This document shows, one piece after another, positions 1 to 9,632 of a stretch of 34,834 nt of DNA. The position numbers and the translations under genes were made by a program. Every line of letters starts with the position of its first letter. Position 1 is the first letter of the stretch. The stretch comes from JAEUQQ01 sp963697285 (GTDB taxonomy: Bacteria; Acidobacteriota; Vicinamibacteria; Vicinamibacterales; JAFNAJ01): positions 1 through 34,834 of the forward strand of contig CAVONI010000017.1 in the NCBI GenBank assembly GCA_963697285.1. Reading direction: 5' to 3'. The notes under the pieces were generated by a model. It did not search any database. It saw only the letters and a list, made by a program, of their open reading frames with translations, and was not told the DNA's origin.

Positions 1-3000
1 GCCGTGACGATATCGTGAAACGACCCATCGGCCGTCGGCACTCATCGTGGGGTTGCCGGACGAATAGCAGCAGTCGGCATCGACCCCTGTGGTCGTCACC
101 GAGATCTTCTCGATCGTGTCGGTCACGCGGTCGGTAGACGTACATCGCGTGGCCGAGCTGGTACGCCGGGTTGAACACGTACCACGATGAAGCGTCCATC
201 GATGCTGACGGACGTGGGTGATCCTCGCCTGCCGGTGTTCGTGCTCTGCCCCGTGCTCACGTCGTGGATCCAGATCTCGCTGCCCATGGCGTAGGCGATG
301 ATTCGCCCGTCAGCGCTCATCGCGTGGCTTCCGGTCAGAGTACCAGCTGCCCGATCCCACCAGCGAATACGTCCATGTCGCGTCGAGGGCCGTTCCCTCC
401 TGCCCGACGTGGATGATCGTGCCCGCCACGTTCACCACTCCGCTGCGCACGCTGCCGGCATTCGCAGCCACCGTGAACGTCACCGACCCGTCTGCCGTCC
501 CCGATGCGGCACCTGATGCCGTGATCCACGACGCCGCAGTCGAGGCACCCACGTGCACGATGGGGCGGTGGAGATGCTGACGTTGAAGGTGCCACCAGCG
601 GCGGGCAGGCGATCGCTCCCGTGCGAGACGACGGGGTACACGCAGCCGCCCGCGTAGGTGAATGACGTCGCGCTCGGCGCCGCGCCGGCGGGGGTCGTGA
701 CGACGACCTGGTGCGCGCCGGCGGCGCCCGGTGGCGTGACCGCGACCAGCGCACCGGTGTTCGTGACGGTGACGGATGGCGTCGCGACTCCACCAACCGT
801 CACCGTGGTGCCCCCGGCGAGGAAGTTGGTGCCGGTGAGTGTGACGGTCGTGCCGCCTCCGACGGGTCCGGTGGTGGGGGTCAGGCTCGTCACGGTCGGC
901 GGGTCGGCTGTGAAGCCGGCACCCACCAGGCGAGGCGCATTCATCACGATCGTGCACTGGCTGCCGTTCGATGCGGGACAGTTCAGCCACCCCGAGAACG
1001 TGGCGCCCGGTGAGGGGGCGGCCGTCAACGTGACGCTTGTGCCCGCGACCGGATAGGTCTGCTGGCATGCACCCCGTAGTCGCGGATCCAGCAAGCCCGC
1101 ACGCGATCGTGGGGCTGAGGCCCGGCTGGCTGCTGACCGTGCCTGCGCCGGTGCCGGCACCGAGCACCGTCAGGGTCGTCGTCGACGCCTGCTGCGTTGC
1201 GGTGACCACGGCGAGCCCGGCACCGTCTAGAGGACGAGTAGGCGTCTCCGTTGCCTTCGACGACCACGAACGCGCCGATGCGTGACGAGTAGCCGAGGAC
1301 GTCGTATGCGCTGCCGACCGGCGGGACGAAGCCGCCTGTGCGCGCGATCGAGAGTATCGCCGCCCAGCGTGGCGGCCGTCGTGGTCACGCGATCGAACGC
1401 TCCGGACGCCTGCCCGGCGATGCGCAGTTCGATCAATCCCTGATTCACTAGCGGGAGCCCCATCGAGCAGGTGCCCGTCGGGCCCACGCCGCGGAGCAGG
1501 CCCATGTTGGTGAAGGTGGACGTGCCCGACTGCAGAGACACCGTCCAGTTTCCGGAGAACTGCCACTCGGCCGCAGCCGTGTTGGTGATAGGAACGCCAT
1601 AGACGTACATGGCGCCGGTGGCGGTGACGGTGCCCTGGTTCACCAAGGGACGCGACAGGTACACGTTGCCCGTCTGGACGAGGGTGGTGCCCCCGGCGAC
1701 CGTGGCGGTACCGGTGCCGCCGAACGTGCCGCCGCTCCAGGTGACGGGCGCCGCGAAGGTGAGGGCGCCGCTGCCCGTGACCTCGCCGCCGTCGAAGGCC
1801 AGAGGCCGCGTGATGGTGACGGCGGCGCTGACCGCGAGCGCTCCATTCAGGCGCAGGCTGCCGCTGCCGGCAAACGTCGTCCCCGACGCCAGCGTCAGGT
1901 TTGCGAGATCGAGCACTTGCCCGGCAGCAACGCTGAGGACACCGCTGTTCGTGGCGCTCGTCACCGTCACGGTGCCCGCGACGAGGTCGACCGTGCCGGT
2001 GTTGGTCAGCGGCACCCCGCTCAACACCAGCCCCGAGCCGCTGCCAGTCTTGCGCAGCGTGCCCGCGTTGGCGAACGTGCTCGCGCCCGACTGGTTCGAG
2101 GCGGTCCACGCGCCCGCGGCTTCCCACACCGCGCCCGCGGCGTTCGTGATCGCCGCGCCGTACATGTACATGGCGCCGGTGGCGGTGACGGTGCCCTGGT
2201 TGATGAAAGGGCGCGACAGGTACACGTTACCCGTCTGGACGAGGGAGGTGCCCGCGGCGACCGTGGCGGTGCCGGTGCCGCCGAACGTACCGCCGCTCCA
2301 GGTGACGGGCGCCGCGAAAGTGAGGGCGCCGCTGCCCGTGACCTCGCCGCCGTCGAAGGCCAGGGGCCGCGTGATGGTCGCCGCGGCGCTCACCGCGAGC
2401 GCTCCATTCAGGCGCAGGCTGCCGCTGCCCGCGAACGTGGTGCCCGCCGCCAGCGTCAGGTTTGCGAGATCGAGCACTTGCCCGGCGGCAACGCTGAGGA
2501 CACCGCTGTTCGTGGCGCTCGTCACCGTCACGGTGCCCGCGACGAGGTCGACCGTGCCGGTGTTGGTCAGCGGCACACCGCTCAACACCAGCCCCGAGCC
2601 GCTGCCAGTCTTGCGCAGCGTGCCCGCGTTGGCGAACGTGCTCGCGCCCGACTGGTTCGAGGCGGTCCACGCGCCCGCGGCTTCCCACACCGCGCCCGCG
2701 GCGTTCGTGATCGCCGCGCCGTACATGTACATGGCGCCGGTGGCGGTGACGGTGCCCTGGTTGATGAAAGGGCGCGACAGGTACACGTTACCCGTCTGGA
2801 CGAGGGTGGTGCCCGCGGCGACCGTGGCGGTACTGGTGCCGCCGAACGTGCCGCCGCTCCAGGTGACGGGCGCCGCGAAGGTGAGGGCGCCACTGCCCGT
2901 GACCTCGCCGCCGTCGAAGGCCAGGGGCCGCGTGATGGTCGCCGCGGCGCTCACCGCGAGCGCTCCATTCAGGCGCAGGCTGCCGCTGCCGGCAAACGTC

Positions 3001-3878
3001 GTCCCCGACGCCAGCGTCAGGTTTGCGAGATCGAGCACTTGCCCGGCGGCAACGCTGAGGACACCGCTGTTCGTGGCGCTCGTCACCGTCACGGTGCCCG
3101 CCACGAGGTCGAGCGTGCCGGTGTTGGTCAGCGGCACCCCGCTCAACACCAGCCCCGAGCCGCTGCCAGTCTTGCGCAGCGTGCCCGCGTTGGCGAACGT
3201 GCTCGCGCCCGATTGGTTCGAGGCGGTCCACGCGCCCGCGGCTTCCCACACCGCGCCCGCGGCGTTCGTGATCGCCGCGCCGTACACGTACATGGCACCT
3301 GTGGCGGTGACGGTGCCCTGGTTGACCAAGGGACGCCACAAGTAGACGTTGCCCGTCTGCGTGAGCGTTGCGCCAGGCGCGAGGGTCGCACCTCCAGCGC
3401 CACTCCAGGTTCCACCGCTCCACGTGGACGTGCCGCGCAGCGTCAGCGCGCCAGCGCCGGTCAGTTCGCCGCCACTGAAGTCGATGCCGGCGTTGAACTC
3501 CATCGAGGTTGTCGCCCCGAGGGTACCGCCGCCCATGATGATGTGCTCGTTGCTCAGCAACGACGCGAGTGCGTTGGTCCCCGTATTCACCGTGACGGTG
3601 ATGGTCACGCCTGGTCGATCGATCACGACCACGTCACCAGCCTGGGGAACGACGCCGTCACTCCAGTTCGACGCGACGTCCCAGGATCCACTCGCGTCGG
3701 TCACCCACGTGCGGGTCGCCGCAGCCGCTGTTGTCGCGACGCAGACGGAACACACGGCTATCACGAACGATCCGATCGTCCGGGCGGTTCGCGATGCAGC
3801 GCGCCGAGGGTGCGCGGTGGACCCGGGCTTGTGCGACAGGCCCGTGAGAACCGCCAGCGTGCGAGTGAGTGTCGACAT
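1..3878 (-). pseudogene. Large secreted repeat protein (tandem 187-aa repeats, TIG, BACON, PD40 propeller), frame broken, 3' end outside window
   Basis: The frame opens at ATG 3878 (GTG 3890 is an alternative). An extended signal peptide has an Ala/Val-rich core ending near TTAAAATRTW. A head domain with the pattern SGSWDVASNWSDG..P..GD.V.I follows, typical of secreted autotransporter-like repeat proteins. The frame is intact for about 840 codons, including three near-identical 187-residue repeats rich in Gly, Thr, Ser and Ala. From about 1350 downward the homology continues only by changing frame near 1350, 1232, 1067, 550, 340, 190 and 135. The segments read in order as a Gly/Thr spacer with a C...C pair, an IPT/TIG domain (SLTPTTGPVGGGTTVTLTG), a BACON domain (CTW...ASWITA...VTFTVAANAG), and TolB-like PD40 blades (two MSADGR motifs). 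It is probably exported or surface-exposed; its function is unknown. The ordered domains suggest one real gene, either recently broken or misread. The C-terminus lies beyond the window. Confidence 0.75.
1599..3281 (-). repeat. Three tandem 561-bp coding repeats
   Basis: The landmark GTACATGTACATGGCGCC (with small variants) recurs at 1599, 2160, 2721 and 3282, an exact spacing of 561 bp or 187 codons. The copies differ at only scattered positions, so they are far more alike than diverged protein domains usually are. Partial, more diverged similarity extends on both sides (to about 3370 above and a little below 1599). Each unit encodes one WSGGTFGG...GNVYLSRP...NQGTVTATGAMY...TFANAGTLRKTGSG...TNSGVLSVAAGQ module, probably a beta-solenoid or beta-strand repeat. 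The near-identity points to recent unequal crossing-over or gene conversion. It also makes the copy number liable to assembly collapse. Confidence 0.92.
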
Positions 3879-3890
3879 GGTGGCCGTCAC

Positions 3891-4356
3891 TGCGTCATTG
3901 GCGGCAACGTCCCCTCAACCGAGGTGCGGAGGCCACTCAGATCGAGCAGCGTTGCCTGGCCCACAGGAGTCGTCTGATTAAGAAGGCGTCATTTTACACG
4001 TTCCCTGGATCAGCTGCCACGCTTGCGCAGGCGCGAACTCACAGCGTGCAGGATCCTGCCCCAGCACGGTTCCGGGATCCTGGACGGCGAACACCTTCAT
4101 CGAAGCAGCCGGCGGGCCGTAGACGCCGACTCGCTGATCGGGCCGCAGCACGGGCGCAGACGACTCGCCTGTTCGCGGGCAAACTCACCACTAGGTCACC
4201 GGTGGTGAGTGATGGAGGGTGTGCGGGGATCCCAGGCGTCAGACCAGGCCAACGTGCGGGTACCTCAGCGCCCCTCCACGATGAGGGCGGGCGGCAGCAT
4301 CACGTGCGATTCGCGTCGCCGATCGTCGACCAGGTGCTCGACCCGGGTTCCCGTCG
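3891..4356. other. Gene-free stretch between repeat protein and S9 peptidase
   Basis: I see no convincing coding sequence here; possible frames are short and Arg/Pro-rich in the manner of high-GC noise. The part near 3891-4000 should hold the promoter of the repeat protein (minus strand), but no clear -10/-35 pair stands out. The stretch contains the perfect inverted repeat at 4183-4210 listed separately. Confidence 0.5.
4183..4210. other. Perfect 9-bp inverted repeat (candidate terminator or operator)
   Basis: ACTCACCAC and GTGGTGAGT flank a 10-nt loop. The element sits about 150 bp past the stop of the minus-strand S9 peptidase, so it could end that transcript. There is no T-run, so it is not a canonical intrinsic terminator. 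Confidence 0.4.
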
Positions 4357-6528
4357 TCAGCGGCTGGCGTTCGCGGTCGGCGTGTCGGTCTTCTTCGCCG
4401 ACGGATCCGTGTAGTCGATCTCGGCCGACGGCATCGCGCCGCCCGGTCCCTTCAGGTAGTGGTTGAACCACTGCATCAACCGCAGGCTGTAGTCGAGACG
4501 CGAGGCGGCGCGTCGGTTCCCGTGCTGCTCGCCGGGATACGACACCAGCCTGACCGGCGCCTGGTTGCGCAGCTTGAGGTGCCGGTACAGCTCCATCGAC
4601 TGCGTCGGGCTCACGCGCGGATCAGCGCTTCCACCCATGATGAGCAGTGGGGTCTTCGCACGATCCGTGTAGTAGATCGGGCTCGTCTTCAGCTTGCGGT
4701 CCCAGTTCTCCCACGGTCGATCGAGCGCGTGCACGAGGTACTCCTCGTTCGCGATGTCGGTGGTGCCGACCTTCGACACGTTGTTGCTGATGCCGACGAA
4801 CATCACCGCCGCTGCGAAGCGCTCCGAGTAGTACGTGGCGCCCCACGCCGAGGCGTAGCCGCCGTAGCTGCCGCCGGTGATGCCGACCTTCTTCGGATCG
4901 ACCAGGCCGATCTTCACGAGGTGATCGACTGCGTCGACGAGGTCGTCGAACTCCTTGCCGGCAGCGTCACCCTGTCCGAGTTTCGAGAACGCGACGCCGC
5001 GCCCGGTGCTGCCGCGGTAGTTGGGATAGAACACCGCGTAACCTGCGGCGGCGCCGAACTGGCCGGGATCCGAGTAACGCGTCCGCCACCCGTTGCGGTC
5101 ATGCGCCTCGGGACCGCCGTGCACGGTGAGGATCAGCGGGTAGCGCACGCCGGGCTGTTCGTCCAGCGGACGGATGAGGATCCCCTCGAGATCCAGTCCG
5201 TCGCGCGCCTTGAACTTCACCACCTCCTGCTTTGCCATCCGCGCGCTCTCGAGCCACGGGTTGCTCGTCGTCAGGCGCTTTGGCGCAGCCTCGCCGGCCT
5301 TCATCAGGAACGCCTCGGCCGGATGCGCCGGCGTGTCGGCCACGAACGCCACCGCGCGGCCGTCCTTCGACACGTCGAACGCCGCGAGGGTGCGTCCGCC
5401 GGCGGGCAGGATGGTCTTGCGACCGGAACCATCCACCTGGATCTCGCCGAACACCGTCTCCACACCTTCGTCGCCGACGAAGGCGATCGTCTTCGCGTCG
5501 CGGAACGCGATCGCGCTCACGTGGCCCATGTAGCCGGGCAGCACGTCCTTCAACGGGCCGCCGTCGGCCGACGCCACCAGCAGGCGCCCGGCCGCCGGGT
5601 CGTTGATGTCCTGTCCCGAGATCATCGCGACACGCGTGCCGTCGGGACTCCACGTGACCTGCCCCAGCTTGCCGGGGTTGTTCAGATTCGCGATCACGCG
5701 CCCGCTGTCGGCGTCGACGATGTGCACGCGTCGCATCATCAGGTCGTCGTCCACGAGCGGCGTGGGCGCAAGCGCTACGGCAAGGCGGTTGCCGGAGGGG
5801 CTCCACGCGATCGTCGAGGCCGAGCCGGTCAGCGGCAGTTGGCGCGTCGTGAACGAAGGACCGCTGGCGTCGACCGTGCCGCTGCGGAGGTCGGCGACGA
5901 ACACGCGGACGAATGGTACCGATTCCTCGTACACGTTCTGGTTGAAGCCCTTCTTCTCGAGGTCTTTCCGCGTCTTCGAGTCGTCGTCGCGCGCGGTGAA
6001 TGCCACGCGCAGCCCGTCGGGGCTCCACGCGTACGCGTTGATGTCAGTCGCGTGGCTCAGCACGCGGCGCGCTTCACCTCCGCCCACGGGCACCACGTAC
6101 AGCGAGCGCGTGGTGTCCTTGCCGCGGCGCGCGATGAACGACAGGTGCGTGCCATCGGGCGTCCAGCGGACCGATGACACGTTGACGTCACCGCTCACGA
6201 AGGCGCGCGACACGCCGTCGCTGCCGATGACGTGAAGTTCCTCCCAGGCACCGCCGTCCTCGTCCACGAGTGGCGTGCGGGGAACGAGCCGCGTGTAGGC
6301 GACCTGCGTGCCGTCGGGCGAGATCGCCACCGACGAGACGTTGCGGAGCCGCGCCACGTTGTGCGGCGTGAGGACGTTGGCCGCTGCCGGTGCCGCGGCC
6401 ACGGTCGGCGCCGGCACCGTGGCGTGCGCCTGCGCCGACGCGAAAGCCGTGACGCACGGCGCGACGGTCGCGAGGAGCGAGAAGAGAGGTATGCCGACGA
6501 GACGCGCACGGAGTGGAGTACGGAACAT
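4357..6528 (-). CDS. Secreted S9 family prolyl-oligopeptidase/acylaminoacyl-peptidase-like serine peptidase
   Basis: The 723-residue product starts with a signal peptide (FSLLATVAPCVTAFASAQA). A seven-bladed-type beta-propeller with repeated PDGT/SPDG motifs (about residues 55-400) leads into a C-terminal alpha/beta hydrolase. The catalytic triad is visible: Ser554 in GGSYGGY, Asp636 in GGSADPRVSP and His669 in PGEQHG. The oxyanion region is LTVHGGPEAHD. The length fits the family. It probably cleaves short peptides in the periplasm; the substrate cannot be read from sequence. It lies 33 bp downstream of the VanZ-like gene on the same strand, so the two may be cotranscribed. The ATG at 6528 directly precedes the signal peptide; its Shine-Dalgarno sequence is weak. 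Confidence 0.93.
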   Translation of the reverse strand: MFRTPLRARLVGIPLFSLLATVAPCVTAFASAQAHATVPAPTVAAAPAAANVLTPHNVARLRNVSSVAISPDGTQVAYTRLVPRTPLVDEDGGAWEELHVIGSDGVSRAFVSGDVNVSSVRWTPDGTHLSFIARRGKDTTRSLYVVPVGGGEARRVLSHATDINAYAWSPDGLRVAFTARDDDSKTRKDLEKKGFNQNVYEESVPFVRVFVADLRSGTVDASGPSFTTRQLPLTGSASTIAWSPSGNRLAVALAPTPLVDDDLMMRRVHIVDADSGRVIANLNNPGKLGQVTWSPDGTRVAMISGQDINDPAAGRLLVASADGGPLKDVLPGYMGHVSAIAFRDAKTIAFVGDEGVETVFGEIQVDGSGRKTILPAGGRTLAAFDVSKDGRAVAFVADTPAHPAEAFLMKAGEAAPKRLTTSNPWLESARMAKQEVVKFKARDGLDLEGILIRPLDEQPGVRYPLILTVHGGPEAHDRNGWRTRYSDPGQFGAAAGYAVFYPNYRGSTGRGVAFSKLGQGDAAGKEFDDLVDAVDHLVKIGLVDPKKVGITGGSYGGYASAWGATYYSERFAAAVMFVGISNNVSKVGTTDIANEEYLVHALDRPWENWDRKLKTSPIYYTDRAKTPLLIMGGSADPRVSPTQSMELYRHLKLRNQAPVRLVSYPGEQHGNRRAASRLDYSLRLMQWFNHYLKGPGGAMPSAEIDYTDPSAKKTDTPTANASR

Positions 6529-6561
6529 GAAATGCCCCCATTGAAACGGCCCTTGGCGACT

Positions 6562-7684
6562 TTACCACCGTGCGGAGCGACCCAGCCATCGCAACCCCGC
6601 CGCTGCGCCAAGCGCCACGCCCCAGAGCGCCAGCGGCGGCCACGTGAAGATGGGATACGGATAGGCCTCGCTCGTAAACGGTGCCCGTGGAGCGGCCTGC
6701 ACGCGTGCTTCCGCATCGGCACGCTGTGCCGGCAGCCAGCGGTGACCCTGCCGGGCCACGTAGGATGGCGTGTCGAGCACCACCGCGAAGTGGCGTTCGA
6801 GGATGCCGTTCTCGTGCCACGCACGCACGACATCGCCGGCCGTCCACGCCGTGTTGCGGGCCTGCACGTGCTGCAGGCCTTCGGTCATGAACTGGTCTTC
6901 GCGCGACAGGCGGGCGGGCCGAGCCAGTGGGGGATCGGAGCGCCAGCGTGCGCGCCGATCGTCCGACGCGCGCGCGAGGTCCTCCGCGGTGTAGCGCGAC
7001 GCGAACGACACGTCGCCGTCGCGGATGTCGACCCCGAGATGCACCACGTGCACGAACGCCGCGAGTGCGACCACGACCGACCGCCAGCATCCGGCACGTG
7101 CGGCGCGTGGCGTCGCGCGTCCAGCCCGCGAACGCCGCGGGCGGCGCCAGGGCGTTGCTCGCGAGCACACCGCAGAGGATCGCGACGCCGTTGAGCCACA
7201 CATCCCTGAGTTCGCCGACGCGGGCGGGCAGGAACCATTGATAGGCCTCTTCGGCGACGCCCGCGATGAACGCCGCCAGCGCCGGCAGCACCAGCACCGA
7301 GCCATCGTCGAGGTGACGCCACGCGAGGTGGAAGAGGAGCGTGATGGCGCCGTACTGGACGAAGTGAAAGGTCTCGACCGCGCGGATGGACGGATCGACG
7401 CTGCCAGTCCACCGCACATATGCCGCAGCGACGGCCACTGCGACGCCGAGCGCGCCGATTCTCGCGAGCCGACGCGCACGCACGCGCCAGAACGCTCCGG
7501 CCACGGCACCGAGCACCGCGGCGCCCACGATCGCGTACACGATGAGCGTGAAGTGCGCGGGGAACGTGGCGCGCAGTTGGCTGCGGACCTCGCCAAAGAA
7601 CGGTGCGGCGAGCACGAGGACACTTGCGGCCCCAATGGCTACCGCCATGCGGCGCCGAACGGTGGATGGCAACTGCGACGGCAT
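6562..7684 (-). CDS. VanZ-like multi-pass membrane protein (apparent +1 frameshift near 7080)
   Basis: The first ~200 codons encode several hydrophobic helices and the VanZ-type pattern FHFVQYGAITLLFHLAWRH...EEAYQWFLPAR.GELRDVWLNGVAI. The VanZ domain was named after a teicoplanin-resistance protein, but its biochemical role is unknown. Near 7076-7084 the frame shifts. The natural continuation (VVVALAAFVHVVHLGVDI...DVSFASRYTAEDLAR..., ending in a last membrane helix ALWGVALGAAAGLRWLG) is one frame over and reaches a stop at 6562. Removing one G from the repeated GGTC/GGTC string would restore a single ~373-residue protein. Start ATG 7684; an internal ATG at 7648 is an alternative. It is divergent from the DUF3592-like gene. 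Confidence 0.7.
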
Positions 7685-7778
7685 GTGCGCACGTGAAGGT
7701 TACGCGTCCACGGCCGGCGGCTCAAGCGCTCCAGGACGCATGAGACTGTCGTGTTGAACACGTCAGACGCCGGAGCGG

Positions 7779-7834
7779 TGGTACGATGCGCCGCTCGAGC
7801 GATGGTGCATGGCTCGCCAGTCTCGTGGCGAGCC
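7779..7834 (+). promoter_or_regulatory. Candidate extended -10 promoter and 5'UTR hairpin
   Basis: TGGTACGAT at 7779-7787 resembles an extended -10 box (TGn + TACGAT); no good -35 lies at normal spacing. About 25 nt further on, GGCTCGCCA/TGGCGAGCC forms a perfect 9-bp stem with a 6-nt loop (7811-7834). It ends just before the GGAG ribosome site of the next gene, so it could affect that gene's translation. Confidence 0.4.
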
Positions 7835-7846
7835 CTGGAGACGAAC

Positions 7847-8942
7847 GTGACACGACAACGCGTGGCGATGGTGTGCGTGCTTGCAGCGGTGCTCGCCGCG
7901 GGTCCCGCCCTGGCCCAGCCCGACTTCTCGACGACCACCATCGCCGTGTCGAGCGAGTCGCCGCTCGAGGCCGACGTCGTGACGTTCACGGTGACGCTGC
8001 GGAACACGGGGAACACGGATGTCGGATCGGCCTACCTGTCGGTCGAGTGGCCCCTCATGGGGTTCTTCGTCGACGCCACGGGATTCGATGGTGCCGTGCC
8101 CGATCACGACCGCCGCACGATCGAGTCGAGTGCGCCGCTGCCGGCGGGGGGCCAACGGCAGTTCGCGGTGCGCGTGCTGGCGCCGCGAGACTCGGGCGGC
8201 GACGCGCTCACGCTGGCCATTCACGCGGCCGACTATCACACGATGACCGAGTGGTGGGATCGACGGACCATCACGATCGATACCCGTCCGGCGAGCACGG
8301 GTATCGACGTCGGTGGTTACCGGGTGTTGCCCGCTGGGCTCGCCACGGCCGGAGTGCTGGCGTGTGGCCTCGTGCTCTGGTTGCTCGTGCGGGCGTTCGC
8401 AGTGTCAGGCTCCCGAGCGGCCGCGCCGGCCGGGACCTTCGGGCGCCTGGTGGGCCCGGGCGCCGCGGCGTGGGCCGTCACGATTGCGGCGGGCTTCTGG
8501 CTCATGTTCGGCGTCATGGCGTGGCGCGACTACCAGTCGCTCACCGCGTGGCCGCAGACGACCTGCACGGTCGTGGGTCGGCGGCTGAATGCCGTCAGCA
8601 CCACCCGGTCGGGAAGCAGCAGCAGCGGGCAGCCCAGGCGCGACGACACGAATTACGCGCCGGTCCTCGGGCTGCGCTACACGGTGGACGGCCGGGAGAC
8701 GTTCTCGTCCGGATACGACACGGGCTCGTCGCTGGGCATAGGGGGACGGGGCGGTCGCCAGCGTGAGCTCGACGCGTGGACGGTCGGCAGCGCCATTCCC
8801 TGCTGGTACGACCCGGCGGATCCGCTCGACGTCGTGGTCAAGCGAGGCTTCGGCGGCGCGTACCTGTTCGCGCTCGTTGCCGGTGCCGGTCTTCCTGATC
8901 GGGTTCTGGCGGATCCGCTCGCTCGTCTCGCGCAAGGACTGA
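7847..8942 (+). CDS. Secreted/membrane protein with DUF11-like CARDB-type domain and DUF3592-like region (apparent frameshift near 8877)
   Basis: I chose the GTG start at 7847 because GGAG lies 6 nt upstream and a clean signal peptide (VCVLAAVLAAGPALAQ) follows at once. Residues ~25-140 form a beta-rich domain of the DUF11/CARDB kind (SSESPLEADVVTFTVTLRNTGNTDVG). Two membrane helices flank a short cytoplasmic linker. Then comes a DUF3592-like extracytoplasmic segment (TCTVVGRRLN...YAPVLGLRYTVDGRETFSSGYD...VGSAIPCWYDPADP). At GCTCGTTGCC (8877-8878 TT) the frame slips. Dropping one T gives LVPVPVFLIGFWRIRSLVSRKD and a stop at 8942, a normal last helix with a basic tail. The uncorrected frame runs on to about 9094 with unlikely sequence. 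The function is unknown. Confidence 0.7.
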
Positions 8943-8997
8943 CGACGACCTGCGCACCGTGCGCGATTCCAGCCCTGCGATACAGCGAGGCCGGCAG

Positions 8998-9003
8998 TAA
9001 GAT
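8998..9003 (+). promoter_or_regulatory. Candidate -10 box upstream of the YkvA-like gene
   Basis: TAAGAT lies 61 nt before the YkvA-like start codon in the short gap after the corrected stop of the preceding gene. No convincing -35 is visible, so this is tentative. Confidence 0.3.
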
Positions 9004-9063
9004 GGACATCATGCGTCGTCCCTGGCGCGCGTGCTGCCGCGCCCGGACGACAACGGAGGCCTC

Positions 9064-9513
9064 ATGGCCATCAATGATGTCTACCGACAGCTGAGAGAGA
9101 AAGTCGCGGGCTACTCGGGCCCTTACGCGGAGCACGTGCTGCTCGTGCCCGACCTGCTCGCCCTCGTGACTCGCCTGATGATGGATCCGCGCGTCGACGC
9201 CAGGCACAAGGCGTACCTGGGTGCGGCGCTTGCGTATGTCGTGTCGCCGATCGACATCATCTCGGAGCGGACCGTCGGCCCGTTAGGTTACGTGGACGAC
9301 GTGGCGGTGATCGTGGCGGCGCTCAACAACCTCCTCAACGAGGTGGACCCGCAGATCGTGCTCCAGCACTGGTCAGGGAGCGGCGACCTGCTTGCCTCGA
9401 TTCGGAAGATCCTCGTTCAGGCCGACGGGCTCGTCGGCAAGGGCCGCCTCGACAAGATCCTCGAAGCGATCGGGATTCGCCGCCCCGCAAGTGGACCGGC
9501 ACCTGGGCTCTGA
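9064..9513 (+). CDS. YkvA/DUF1232 family protein
   Basis: The 149-residue product starts at ATG 9064, with GGAGG five bases upstream. The central segment HKAYLGAALAYVVSPIDII...GPLGYVDDVAVIVAAL is the DUF1232 signature: a hydrophobic helix, the SPIDIIS turn and an acidic YVDD. Family members are small, probably membrane-associated proteins without an assigned reaction. It stands between a membrane protein and a CoA-transferase with about 120 bp on each side, so a shared operon is not evident. Confidence 0.85.
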   Translation: MAINDVYRQLREKVAGYSGPYAEHVLLVPDLLALVTRLMMDPRVDARHKAYLGAALAYVVSPIDIISERTVGPLGYVDDVAVIVAALNNLLNEVDPQIVLQHWSGSGDLLASIRKILVQADGLVGKGRLDKILEAIGIRRPASGPAPGL

Positions 9514-9632
9514 GAGACGGGCTGTTCGCGTCGCGCGCCCACTGCGCGGGTCCCTGGGCACGCGCGTAGGCAGTCAAGAGTGCCCGTCCGGCAACAATCA
9601 CGGGTGTCGAGGGGACGCACGCGGGAGCGCCC

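Noticed and set aside
1599..3281. Regularly spaced repeats as a possible CRISPR array
   Set aside because: The unit is 561 bp, contiguous and coding, with no short repeat/spacer structure and no cas genes.
1609..3345. A 578-codon plus-strand frame with Pro/Val/Thr-rich repeats
   Set aside because: It is the antisense of the 561-bp repeats. The minus-strand frame has a signal peptide and domain-like repeats, so it is the coding one.
4459..6177. A 572-codon plus-strand frame opposite the S9 peptidase
   Set aside because: It has no recognisable motif, and the minus-strand peptidase has an intact catalytic triad and signal peptide.
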